A stretch of 64,000 bases of DNA from Boesenbergia rotunda (GCA_024364735.1 JAGFNQ010001169.1:252112-316111), one strand, 5' to 3'; positions 22,008-32,820 are shown, numbered from the stretch's first letter. Program-made: numbers and translations. The notes: generated by a model not told the origin, from the sequence alone.

Positions 22008-23722
22008 TGATAACTACCATTTTGTTAATCATTTTAGTCTCTCAAATCCATGTTTTGATCCACTTTTATATGCTTAAGTTTGCATTTACATTAGGTTTCA
22101 TGAATTATCTCTATTTTAACTTTTGATTCAAATCTTTGTATATTTGAGATATTTTGGGCATTTAATTTGAATATAATTTTGTAGGCTTCAATTGACCATG
22201 GACCTAGATCAGATTGGATCAGACTTGAGCTCAGAATTGGATCCAGATCAAGACGATCAAGCATTGGATTAATATGGGCCGTCCAATAAAGAAACGGTGA
22301 GATCTGAGCCATCCATCAGCTTCTTATCAATCTGAGCTATAGATAGACTTAATCAAGACCGCAGATCAAGATCTAAAAGTTTGGGCCAAATCAGAAATCA
22401 TCTGACCGTTAGATCAAGCTCGATAGGGTCTAAGCCGTCCATTCAAGAGGCAGTGAGATCTGAGCCATTCATTGCATATCTGATTGATCCCAGCTGAGGA
22501 GGAGCAGATCAGGACCATTGATGGAGATCTGGAAGGTTTGGTTCAGATCAGAGCAGATTCGACTGTCGGATGCATCAAAGATGATCACAGCCGTTCATTG
22601 CTAACTAATATAACAGACTTCTCCTCCCCAGATCACGGCGTCGCCAGATCGCGTTTGCTCTGTTCTTAGCTGTTCTTCGTAGTTTTCATCATCCGATCGT
22701 GTGACCTACATCCGATCTGCACTCCGTTTCAAGGATTCGAGTCTTCAAGGTAGTCTTTCCGTGAATTTGCTAATCAATTTTGTTTCTGAAGCTTGGGTGA
22801 GGGTTTCGCCGGAGCTGAGCCACTGCCGATCAATTCCTTCTTGAGTTTGGATCTTCATCAACCAGAGTTATCAGATCGCATCGGAGGGGTTCTTCGAGAG
22901 TCTGAGGGATTTCTGAGTCAGAGTCAATCATTAGTTTATCGAGAAGGAAGGGATTGGCGAGGTTTGCAGATCTAGCAATCAAGCTAATGATTACTGATCG
23001 CGGAAAGCCCTACTCTACTGATTTTCGAGCTAGAGGGACTTTGGCTGGGCTCTTGTGTGACGGCAAGAGGAAGAACTTGGAGAGGAGGTTTATCGGTTGT
23101 AAATCCCTGCACAATTTTGTTTCTGAATTCAATACTTTAGCATTTCAATTGTTTCAATTGTATCGATCCTGTATCCGTTTGCTTCAGCTACTGATCGGTC
23201 TGTTCGACCGATCCAGACAGTATCTGATCAGTCTGTTGACCGATCAGACTTGTACCTGATCGGACTGTCGACCGATTAGGCAATTCTCTGCACAGTTCAA
23301 CCCTATTTTCATATTCAACTTGTTTCAATTTCTCATTTCCAAAGTTAGATACAGATTTAGAGCTTCCTTGCATTTAATATTAGTCTTGTCTTTCAATCTC
23401 ACAATTTCGTATTGTTTTTCTCAATTTCCAAGTAGGTTAAGTTTAGAATTGCAATTTCCTAGTTTAAGTTTGCTTTAGTTAAGCCTATTTCATTTCAAAC
23501 TATATTCTCATTCCTATTTGCAAAACAAAACCCCCATTTCAATTTGAAAACCCAAAACATTTGACGACAAAAATTTCAAGCTTGAATCAAACATCCTAAA
23601 CTAGTCCTTGGAAAAAACGACTTGAGGCCCCTGTACTACATTTCAATTTTGTGAGCTAGGGTTTTTAATTTATAAATATCTAAATTTGAGGCTCATTCGT
23701 GACACCTGTTGGGCAGACATCA
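22008..23722 (+). repeat. Athila-like 5' LTR (1715 bp)
   Basis: Begins TGATAACTACC and ends AGACATCA. It contains three GATCGGTC-type dyads at 23190-23280. Confidence 0.88.
23190..23280 (+). repeat. GATCGGTC dyads in Athila 5' LTR
   Basis: Three inverted repeats, for example CTGATCGGTC/GACCGATC with spacer TGTTC. The motif is the same as in the S1 LTR. The partner LTR has them at 29643-29735. Confidence 0.85.
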
Positions 23723-23728
23723 AATTTT

Positions 23729-23746
23729 TGCCACCGTTGCCGGGGA
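23729..23746 (+). other. Athila-like primer-binding site
   Basis: TGCCACCGTTGCCGGGGA matches the complement of the tRNA-Asp 3' end except for one base, six bases after the LTR. Confidence 0.8.
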
Positions 23747-23754
23747 ATCACTAG

Positions 23755-24832
23755 TTGAGTTTGTTTAATTTGAGCTTGTGTTTATTTTCATATTCTTTGA
23801 TTCCATTTTCATTTGCTTTATCTTTTTGTACACATTTGCTGCCATTTCTTGTTTGGTTTATGACCAGGACTGCAGGAGGAGATCTTGTGGAGTTTGATCT
23901 TGAGATAGAGAGAACATTCAGAGCTAGGAGAAATCAAGGAAGAGTTTTAGAAACTATTGAAAAATATTCCTACTCATTCAAGCAGTCCATGGCAGAACAT
24001 CAGTATTTTCAGAATTTTCAGCAGCATTATCAGAAGTTTCAACAACCCTATTCTCAATTCCAGAATTTTCAGCAAGATAATGAGAATTTTCAACCATTCC
24101 AGCCTAATCGACAATTTCAACAAAACCAACCTTGGAATCAGCTAGAACAGCAGTTTCAGCAAAATTTTCAGAATTTTCAGCAACCATTTCTTCAGCAACC
24201 ATTTCATCAAAACCAGCAAGTCTATCAGGATTTTCCACAACCCTCACAGCTCTCTCATAATTTTCAGCAGAATTTTCAACCATTCTAGCAGAATTCTCAG
24301 TTTCAAAATTTTCAGCCTTTCAACCAACATTTTCAGCAAGCAGAACAGTAATTTCAGAATCATAATTTTCAGCAACATCTACCTTGTTATCAAACTAATT
24401 TCCAGCAATTTCAACAACCCAGTTGCTTATTTAATCAGCCCCAACAACTTGTTTTTTCAGAATTCACAGTCTACTTATGATTTTCAGCAACCTAATGTTA
24501 CATTTCAAGACCAACAAGAGTCCTGTATCAATCAAGGAGGCTTTGAGGATTCTAGTGAGCTTGAGGCTCAACAACAAAAGCTTGAGGAGATTATGCAACA
24601 AATCATACAACAACAGCAAAGTTTACAACAACAAGAGTATGATTCTACTCTTCAAAATATTGAAAAATGCATTAAACAACTAGTTAGTGGGATGAACCAA
24701 ATGCAAGCCCAAGGATCAAGACAATTACCTTCTCAAGCTACTCCAAATCTTAAGGGGAATGATTATGTGATAACTTTGAGGAGTGGGGAAGTTGTTTCAA
24801 GTTTAAACACTCCAAGTGTCGATTTTTTCTGA
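23755..24832 (+). pseudogene. gag: Athila-like gag remnant with Gln/Phe-rich domain
   Basis: A likely start is the ATG at 23860 (MTRTAGGDLVEFDLEIERTF); the frame is open from 23755. FDLEIERTFRARRNQ resembles the Athila gag start. Instead of the usual capsid domain, the next 150 or so residues are degenerate FQNFQQ-type repeats to 24285, continuing past stops to about 24440. A second frame (24449-24832) is Gln-rich and ends with VITLRSGEVV, the Athila gag end signature. The middle is low-complexity and possibly aggregation-prone. At least one stop and one frameshift break it. No zinc knuckle is seen. Confidence 0.65.
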
Positions 24833-25568
24833 AAAATTTCCAGCAGCCTATTTTCCAACTCAAAACAGCCCCGAAATTGATTCTATACCGGTTCAAAGTG
24901 ACCCTAGTGCAAGCCTAAGTCCTTCTTTAATTGATCTTGCAATTTTGGTGGAAGAAGAAGAAGAAATCAGCAAAATCAGGGCACCTACAATAGCTATTCC
25001 TCTTGAAATCTCTGCTCAGAGTTCATTTCCAAAATTTTTAGCTCAAGTGGAGGAACCGGAAGTCCTTTTACCCTTCCCACAACACCCCAGAGAGGAATTT
25101 TCTATCATTAGCATGGGTATTGCAGATGAGGTTGTTGAGGCAGAGTTATTTGCTGATAAAATTTCACTTGGTATTGCAGATGAGGTTGTTGAGACAGATT
25201 TAATTGCTGATAGAGTTTCCCTTAATATTTAGAGAGGATGTTTTAGCTCAGATGAGGCTGAAGATGCATTAGTGATAGAGGCATTGGAGGAGATTGATAG
25301 TAAAGCTTGTGACAGTCTTGAATTCGATTCTGAAGCTCTACAGGACCCTTCTAGTCTTTTATTTTGTGATGATATAGTTGTTGTGGGTCCTAATTTTTCT
25401 AATTTGGTTGTTACAAATATTATTGATGAAGCATGCATTGGAGATGATTCTGTAGGTGTAGGGGATTGCATTGAGCCCCAGGGACTACCGACATTGATTG
25501 ATACATTAGAAGATTCAGAGGATAAGTATGAAAGTGTAGGGACTTGCATGGTGAAAGCAAGAACCTAA
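24816..25568 (+). pseudogene. Athila-like acidic ORFs, unknown function
   Basis: Two overlapping-frame pieces (24816-25232 and 25272-25568) are rich in Glu, Asp, Ile and Val. A 21-residue repeat (GIADEVVE...ADKISL) occurs twice near 25113-25226. I see no catalytic motif; at this place an intact Athila would have protease and RT. They could be drifted remnants of one protein that continues into the 81-bp repeat region. Confidence 0.5.
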
Positions 25569-25613
25569 GAATCATCTCTTTTAGTTGAATGTCCACCAGA
25601 TCCTGAACCTGAA

Positions 25614-26111
25614 GTGGAGCCTTTACCTGACCAGGAGGAGGCCATAGATACATCTACTCTTGTAGAACCTTCAGGTATTTTTCAGCATGACGAGGTAAGT
25701 GTTTCTCCTAATTGTTTAGAAAAACTCATAGAGGTATCTAAGGTTGATTTTATTGGTTGTGATGAAATTATTGATACATCTTATGTAGAGACTGATTGTG
25801 AAAAATTCATACAGGTACCTAAGGTTGATTTTATTGACTGTGAAGCATTTATTGATACATCTTATGTAGAGACTAATTGTGAAAAATTCATAGAGGTACC
25901 TAAGGTTGATTTTGTTTGTTGTGATGCAATTTTTGATACATCCTATGTAGAGATTGATTGTGAAAAACTAATAGAGGTACTTAAAATTGATTTTGTTGGA
26001 TGTGATGTATTTCTTGATACATTTTATGTAGAAGTTGTTTGTATTTCTTCTTTCTTACCTTGCATGTGTGCGGGAGGTACTTTCTTTTCATGGTTTTGCA
26101 GGGTCCCGTAA
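25614..26111 (+). CDS. Repetitive acidic ORF with 27-residue units
   Basis: 165 open codons. Four units of about 27 residues (core KVDFIGCD, then DTSYVETDCEKFIEV) repeat every 81 bases, starting at 25719, 25800, 25881 and 25962. Cys and Asp positions are kept between units. The tail is hydrophobic (SSFLPCMCAGGTFFSWFC). I do not recognise the family. It is probably part of a longer, broken element protein with the upstream acidic ORFs. Confidence 0.5.
   Translation: MEPLPDQEEAIDTSTLVEPSGIFQHDEVSVSPNCLEKLIEVSKVDFIGCDEIIDTSYVETDCEKFIQVPKVDFIDCEAFIDTSYVETNCEKFIEVPKVDFVCCDAIFDTSYVEIDCEKLIEVLKIDFVGCDVFLDTFYVEVVCISSFLPCMCAGGTFFSWFCRVP
25719..26042 (+). repeat. 81-bp in-frame tandem repeat, four units
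   Basis: GAAAAAYTMATAGAGGTA marks unit starts at 25719, 25800, 25881 and 25962. Units differ by point changes but not by length. Confidence 0.85.
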
Positions 26112-26367
26112 GCTTCTCGAGTGGGTACTCAAACTTAACATCCTACAACCTCCCGGAAGGACTTCTAAAGAGCATGTAGTGGGAGGGGTTGAGTTTACTT
26201 TGACTTGTAACTATTTACCCCAAGAATGGATGTTGAACATTAATCGACTCCAACCATCGGAACATACTCTTGCAAAATTGATAAGGGAGAAAGTTGTGCA
26301 CTATGAGATTGATCACATGAGGATAGTTCTCCTAAGATGGATGCTCCGTGCTCTTTACCCAACTTGA
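26035..26367 (+). CDS. Small ORF of the Athila-like element, unknown
   Basis: 110 codons, partly overlapping the repeat ORF in another frame. It contains KLLEWVLKLN, a Pro-containing middle and a C-terminus ending LLRWMLRALYPT. I recognise no domain. A real coding role is uncertain. Confidence 0.35.
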   Translation: MFVFLLSYLACVREVLSFHGFAGSRKLLEWVLKLNILQPPGRTSKEHVVGGVEFTLTCNYLPQEWMLNINRLQPSEHTLAKLIREKVVHYEIDHMRIVLLRWMLRALYPT

Positions 26368-26369
26368 AG

Positions 26370-28447
26370 GGGACTTAGTTCTTCCTACACTCTTATTTCA
26401 TTGTGAATATCATTTTTAAGTTTCTAGCAATAAATCTTTCTTTTAAAGTGAGTTTTTGCTAATAAATTCTTAGGTAGTGTAGAATGAATAAAGATTCATT
26501 GTAGATACCATTTTATCCCTTTTGGCATTTTGTTTCATGCATAAGTTGGAATAAATATATCATTCTAGATTTTCCCTATATCATTTTAGAGTCCTTTTAA
26601 AGCAAATTAAATTTGGTTGTTAAAACTTAGGATTTGAGCCAATGGATAAAAATTCTTGGATGCTTGAGTATTACTTAGTTATGGACTTTAGATTGATGAC
26701 TTGAGATGAATTCTTTTTACCTAGTGAGGAATTGGCCTAATTTTTGTGATACACACATGTGATTGTAATCTAGAACTTACTTAGGTTCTTTCAAAACTAT
26801 ATTTCTATGATTAGACCACATTTATAGAGGTGAACCATTTTGTTTCCTTCCCCTATATTTTCATATCAATTTTTGCAATATTGCTTGTTGATATATTCTA
26901 TATTTCATTTTCCTTCCTTAATCTTCATGTTCATCATAATCTTTTCCATGGACTTGAGTGCCTTAATATTTCTTGATGTTACTTTGCCCGAGACGGACAA
27001 AAGTTTAAGTGTGGGGGAGGATCAAGCATTTGATAACATATTGAGGATAAAGAGTTACATTTGGTAACATACAAGCAAAGGTGTGCCAATTTGAAGGAGT
27101 TTTGTATCAAGAATGAGTTGCAAGCACATCCATCAGCTCAGTTGCAAGAAAAAGAAAAAAATTTGTGATCTGAAGAGCCAAGCAAAAGAAAAAAAAAGTT
27201 AGAGAGCAAAGATACATCCTTAAAAGTTCAAGTTATGGATAGGAAACAAGCTCCATTGGACCAAGTATCAAGTAAGTGAACAAAGGATGATTACATTCAT
27301 TTGAAACTAGTTGAAAATTTCTAGAATTGCTGTACATTTCAGATTCCATGAGTTGGAGCTAGTCATAGAAATGAAAAAAATAGAAAAAAAAGAACAGCAG
27401 AGAAAAAAAAAGAAAAGAAAAGAAAAACATGAAGTGTCAGGAGTTGGATTAATTTTTGAAGTGGAAGATGAAAGCAAGAAGCTAGTTGAATTCAAGAGTG
27501 AGTTGTTAAGTGAAAGATTGGAATCTCGGTAGACAGTTTAAGAATTCAGATTAGTTTCAGTTTCTGTTCAGAGCCTGATTGGTCTCCAGACCGATCAAGG
27601 AAGCCTCTGATTGGTCACCATGACCGATCAGAGGGAAGCCAGACCGTTCAGAAGGGAGCCAGAACGATCAGGAGTCTGCTTAATCGATTGAAAGAAGAGC
27701 CTGATCGGTCTCTTGACCGATCAGGAGAAGTCTGATCGGTCCCTTGACCGATCAGCAGAGGTTGGCACAGACAAAACCTGGGCACACTAAATTTAGCATG
27801 GTTTTTCATCCAATTCAGAGGCATTCTCCAATCCTGCTCCACCCCAACTCTGAAATATGCAGGATAATTCAAAATGAGAGGGTAAAGTACATTGGGTTAC
27901 ATTTTTGAGTATCCAAGTCTTCCATTTTCTTTTCTTTTCCATATTTCCTTATCATGCCATATTTCTTTTCCATATTTCCTTACCATGACATATTTCTTTA
28001 CTTTCTTTATCATGATTCTTAATTATCAAAGTTCATTAAACTTCTATTTCATTTTTTATCATTCTATATTTCCTAACTTGTTTAAATAAGCCTTTTTAAG
28101 TGTTGATTCAAGTCAAGAATGATGGTAGAGAGTAGAACATAAGCAAATTTATGGTAGTGCAAGAAACATGTTGTGTTTGAGTGAGCTCCATTTTCATCAA
28201 AATGTAGAAGTTAGGAAGAGAGCCACTCCAATATTCCTTGGGAGGATTTATGAGTTAAATTCATCTCAATGAGTCATGAAGGATGAAGTATACTAAGCTG
28301 TTGATTTAAGGGCAAGATATTAGTCCATTGAGTTTAGATTTTTGAGAATTGACAACCCTAGATAATTTTCTTTCAATTGCTTCTAACTATGATTGAGAAT
28401 AATCTAGGGGTACATGTTTAGTTAGTTGTGCGAGACACCCAAGAGTA
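26370..28447 (+). other. Athila-like 3' noncoding region
   Basis: AT-rich, no convincing gene. It holds an internal polypurine-like tract GTGTGGGGGAGG (27010-27021) and several GATCGGTC-type dyads at 27570-27760. Lys/Glu-rich frames near 27311-27532 are low-complexity. Confidence 0.6.
27570..27760 (+). repeat. GATCGGTC dyads in Athila interior
   Basis: Four clear copies (for example CTGATCGGTC/GACCGATCAG with spacer TCTT or CCTT) plus degenerate ones. Spacers differ from those in the LTR copies. Confidence 0.82.
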
Positions 28448-28460
28448 AGTGTGGGGGAGT
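28448..28460 (+). other. Athila-like polypurine tract
   Basis: AGTGTGGGGGAGT lies directly before the 3' LTR start, as needed for plus-strand priming. Confidence 0.8.
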
Positions 28461-30175
28461 TGATAACTACCATTTTGTTAATCATTTTAGGCTCTCAAAT
28501 CCATGTTTTGATCCACTTTTATATGTTTAAGTTTGCATTTACATTAGGTTTCATGAATTATCTCTATTTTAGCTTTTGATTCAAATCTTTGTATATTTGA
28601 GATATTTTGGGCATTTAATTTGAATATAATTTTGTAGGCTTCAACTGACCATGGACCTAGATCAGATTGGATCAGACTTGAGCTTAGAATTGGATCCGGA
28701 TCAATACGATCAAACATTGGATTAATATGGGCCGTCTAATCAAGAAACGATGAGATCTGAGCCATCCATCAGCTTCTTATCAATCCAAGCTAAATATAGA
28801 CTTAATCAAGACCGCAAATCAAGATCTGAAAGTTTGGGCCAAATCAGAAATCATCTGACTGTTGCATCAAGCTCGATAGGGTCTAAGCCGTCCATTCAAG
28901 AGGCAGTGAGATCTGAGCCATTCATTGCATATCTGATTGATCCCAGTTGAGGAGGAGTAGATCATGACCATTGATGGAGATCTGGAAGGTTTGGTTCAGA
29001 TCAGAGCAGATCCGACCATCGGATGCATCAAAGATGATCACAGCCGTTCATTGCTAACTAATATAACAGACTTCTCCTCCCTAGATCGCGTCATCACCAG
29101 ATCGCGTTTGCTCTGTTCTTATCTGTTCTTCATAGTTTTCTTCATCCGATCACGCGGCCTACATCCGATCTGCACTCCGTTTCAAGGATTCGAGTCTTCA
29201 AGGTAGTCTTTCCGTGAATTTGCTAATCAATTTTGTTTCTGAAGCTTGGGTGAGGGTTTCACCGGAGCTGAGCCACTGCCGATCAATTCCTTCTTGAGTT
29301 CCGATCTTCATCGACCAGAGCTATCAGATTGCATCAGAGGGGTTCATCGAGAGTCTGAGGGATTTCTGAGTCAGAGTCAATCATCAGTTTATCGAGAAGG
29401 AAGGGATTGGCGAGGTTTGCAGATCAAGCAATCAAGCTAACGATTACTGATCGCGGAAAGCCCTACTCTACTGATTTTCGAGCTAGAGGGTCTTTGGCTG
29501 GGCTCTTATGTGACGGCAAGAGGAAGAACTTGGAGAGGAGGTTTATCGGTTGTAAATCCTTACACAATTTTGTTTCTGAATTTAGTACTTTAGCATTTCA
29601 GTTGTTTCAATTGTATCGATCCTGTATTCGTTTGCTTCAGCTACTGATCGGTCTGTTCGAGCGATCCAGACAGCATCTGATCAGTCTGTCGACCGATCAG
29701 ACTTGTACCTGATCGGACTGTCGACTGATCAGGCAGTTCTCTACACAGTTCAACCCTGTTTTCATATTCAGCTTGTTTCAATTTCTCATTTCCAAAGTTA
29801 GATACAAATTTAGTGCTTCCTTGCATTTAATATTAGTCTTGTCTTTCAATCTCACAATTCGTATTGTTTTGCTCAATTTCCATGTTGGTTAAGTTTAGAA
29901 TTGCAATTTCCTAGTTTAAGTTTGCATTAGTTAAGCCTATTTCATTTCAAACTATATTCTCATTTCTATTTGCAAAACAAAACCCCCATTTCAATTTGAA
30001 AATCCAAAACATTTGACGACAAAAACTTCAAGCTTGAATCAAACATCCTAAACTAGTCCTTGGAAAAATACGACTTGAGGCCCCTGTACTACATTTCAAT
30101 TTTGTGAGCTAGGGTTTTCAATTTATAAATATCTAAATTTGAGGCTCATTCGTGACACCTGTTGGGTAGACATCA
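28461..30175 (+). repeat. Athila-like 3' LTR (1715 bp)
   Basis: Same length as the 5' LTR, starting TGATAACTACC and ending AGACATCA. Dyads at 29643-29735. Confidence 0.88.
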
Positions 30176-30180
30176 AGGCC

Positions 30181-31597
30181 TCCAACGCTGCATCCAATTT
30201 CTTCTTTAGGCGGTCTAGTCTCATCCGGTATTGGATACGTAACACCTCCTTACCCTTGGAAGACGTAGACGGGTCAATGGAGCAGGCCGGAGGTGCTGGG
30301 ACGTCTACCTTCGGTGCAGGCTGGAGGTGCTGGGACGTCTACCTTCGGAGCAGGGACCTGTGAAGCAGGCACAAAGGCTACTACCTTAGTAGGTAGAGCC
30401 GCTTCCTCGGGCACCGAGGGAAGAGGAGAGGAACGTGCAGAACACAATTTTTTCCATGAAGGGCCCAAGCCCTTGGGGAGTCGCCTCTTCTGCCGCCCAG
30501 CAGATCGGACAACTGAAGAAAACATAGGAGGGGAGGTCCCCTCACTAATTCTCACTGGACGGATGACCCTCAGCGAAGATCCACCCCTAGAGGAAAGGTC
30601 CGCCTCAGGGCCAAACTGTTGATCGGAAGGTCCTTGGCTCACAATCGGCAGGATGTAACAGTAGCCTCAACCCTCTCGGGTGAAGCGACCCCACGGGATG
30701 AGACAGTAGGCCCCTCAGGGGATTCGGTGGGAGCAGATGGAGCGTCAGTAGCGGATGGAGGAGGATTCAATGCCTCCTTGTTGTCCTCCTCCCATCTGAT
30801 AAGCCTGCCCATTAGCTTGGCGAACAAGACTTCTTCTGCAAAATCCAGACAAGAGAATATCAGTCAAAACCAACAGGCATTAAGGGAAAAAGATGGACAT
30901 ATCCAGGGAAGGGCTGATTCGCGTCACTTTAGGGATGAGGCCCGCCCGGTACATAAGTTCTTCACTCTACACCAGCCTTGGACAGCTGAACTCCATACCA
31001 GAGAGTACCTCCTTAGCATGCTAGTATATCGGACTGTGGAGAATGTCCCTAGAGTGGGAGGAGTTGGCAAATCCTCTATCCAACATAGGGGACTGAAGGG
31101 TATGGTTGATAGCCTAATGAAGAAGAATTTCTCCTTCCACCCTTTATGCGAGGAAGGAAACCCCCCTAAAAACCTATGGCCCGATCGGGCTGCGAAACTG
31201 AAGACCCCTCTAGACCCTATCGGGATGAAGAAGAATGAAAGAGATGAGGGGTTAGAGGATGATCAAAAAGCTTGAAGACGATATATGCCCCACCCATCTG
31301 GGCGAAGGCATTAGGAGCCATTTGGTGAAGATGGATATTAAAATAGGAGGCTTTGTTTGTGAAAAAAGGGGGGATAGGGAAACGGAGCCCTAACTCTATC
31401 TGCCCTAGGAAGAAGGTCGACATGCCTGTAGGAGGCTCCACGGGCATTTGACCTACTTTTGGGATGGCCATTGCCATCTCGACCGAGACGCCATAGGCCT
31501 CGGTGGCCGCCTGCAGGGTCTCCAGCCTCACTCTCGAGGAGGCAGACTCATACCACTCCGCGCGATAGCTTTCCATGATCCCTAAGAAGGAAGACAA
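30181..31597 (-). pseudogene. N-terminal part of the Tat antisense gene
   Basis: The minus frame from the ATG at 31597 (127 codons) contains YGVSVEMAMAIPKVGQMP and LGLRFPIPPFFTNKASYF, the part that resembles the gypsy-transposon domain. After a degraded or intronic stretch, an acceptor near 30838 precedes FAKLMGRLIRWEEDN, then a Pro/Ser-rich frame (30642-30274) and the start of the coiled coil (about 30270-30181). A minus-strand TATA-like TATAAGAGGGG lies near 31697. It is a probable exon series with decay. Confidence 0.5.
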
Positions 31598-31844
31598 GAA
31601 GGAGACAAACTACTCACGTGCAAAAGAGGCTTTACGAGTGGAGGAGACGAAGTGCATCCAACCGCCAAGTCGGAAGTAGGCTTAACATCTAGACCTTCCC
31701 CTCTTATACTTGGATGGCCGCCTGCCTGGGCGCAAGGGGGAAGAGACACATGGAAAGTGAGAAATCGCCACGCACAGGCAGTCGCTTGTCGCGAGCCGGC
31801 CGAGGCGGCGCATGAACTTGTGGAGATGACCGTTGGGACACGTG

Positions 31845-32748
31845 TGTTGAGGCAATCTATGGTCCGGAGTGACCACGTGTTTTGATGTTTGGGCAAAGGG
31901 TTTAAGTTAGGTTTACCCTTGTTATCTTATATGTGTATGTTGAGTGTGTAGGATGTACAGGTTACGCATATGGACTTGATTGGACGGCCTCAGTACGGTG
32001 AAGGGTGGCATGGAGACAAGCTGGAGGCCTGTGTGCACCCGAGGGACCTTGGAAAGCAGGGACGATGAGCTGATGGGCGCGGACTTCGAGGCATACGTGA
32101 AGGGTGGCATGGAGGCAAATTGGAGGTTTGCGTACGCATCCGAGGGACGAAGATGAACAGGGCGCGAAGGCAATAGTCGAGGCTGCAGAGGAGGAGTCGG
32201 TCGAGTCGTGAGGATACGAGTGCTGAGTGATTGTACTCGGGAAGGGTTCAGTTGGGGCCTAGTCGACTGCTCTGGGAGCAATCGACTGGTAGGTGGCTGA
32301 TGAGTTGGCTGAGAATTCGAACGTTGTGGTGCAACGGTCGAATTCCAGTGACACCAGTCGACTGCCCTGGGAGCAGTCGACTGGTGGCGAGGGTTTCAGC
32401 TTGAGTCCTATTTAAGGAGGACTTCGTGGTGGCTGAGATTTTTAACGAATCTTGCCTTGGTTAAAGGCAAGATAGTAGTCTTTGTGCTTAGAACATTGAT
32501 TGTGATTGTGGCGAGGTTTCTCCACCCACAAGGAGCGACGAGGGCAAGCCGGAGGTTATCCGGGGATTGATCCACCGTCGGATTCTTGGATTAGTCACCC
32601 GTCCGGAGTGGATATCAAGTAACTCGGTTTGTTAGCATTGTTCTATTGTTAGTTTATGTTTATTTGTATTTCCGCTGCGCTAACAATTTTGTAGAGAACA
32701 ACGATAAAGTGCTATTCACCCCTTCTAGCGGACGTATTCGATCTATCA
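31845..32748 (+). repeat. S2 5' LTR (904 bp)
   Basis: Starts TGTTGAGGC, ends GATCTATCA. Contains two CAGTCGACTG dyads (32259-32290, 32353-32385), a TATA-like CTATTTAAGG at 32408-32417, and a U5 block TTTCTCCACCCACAAGGAG near 32517. Confidence 0.9.
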
Positions 32749-32750
32749 AT

Positions 32751-32762
32751 TGGTATTAGAGC
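32751..32762 (+). other. S2 primer-binding site
   Basis: TGGTATTAGAGC, two bases after the LTR; a variant of the tRNA-Met site. Confidence 0.8.
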
Positions 32763-32820
32763 GAAGGATCGCTCGTGATTGGACTAACCGCCAAGAAGAG
32801 CAAAAGCTAGAGGGAAGAAC

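Larger units (their letters stand above)
22008..30175 (+). mobile_element. Athila-like Ty3/gypsy element without pol
   Basis: Two LTRs of equal length (1715 bp) flank a 4738-bp interior. Flanks are AGGCT (22003-22007) and AGGCC (30176-30180), a 5-base duplication with one transition. The primer site matches tRNA-Asp and the polypurine tract reads GTGTGGGGGAG, both as in Athila. The interior has a Gln/Phe-rich gag-like ORF and repetitive acidic ORFs. I find no RT, RNase H or integrase. The LTRs differ at about 23 places in the first 500 bases by eye, so the element is not recent. Confidence 0.85.
14524..31597 (-). pseudogene. Antisense gene of the Tat element (gypsy-type transposon ORF), split
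   Basis: Parts on the minus strand, in order: 31597-31217; 30850-30176; 22007-21538; 15278-14524. The first reads GLRFPIPPFF...MAPNAF, resembling the Pfam 'putative gypsy type transposon' domain found in antisense ORFs of Tat relatives. A Pro/Ser-rich segment follows, then a long coiled coil. Intron signs: acceptor TTTTGCAG near 30838, donor AAG|GTATAAAT near 21756 and acceptor ATGGCAG near 21690. Athila and C2 landed inside it. Function of this protein family is unknown to me. Frames are broken at several places. Confidence 0.55.

Noticed and set aside
26035..26367. An env-like gene of the Athila element
   Set aside because: No signal peptide, no clear membrane helix pair and too short; kept only as an unknown small ORF.
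27311..27532. Lys/Glu-rich ORF as a nuclear protein
   Set aside because: Low-complexity purine-rich DNA with a run of AAAAAGAAAAGA-type sequence; no homologous pattern seen.
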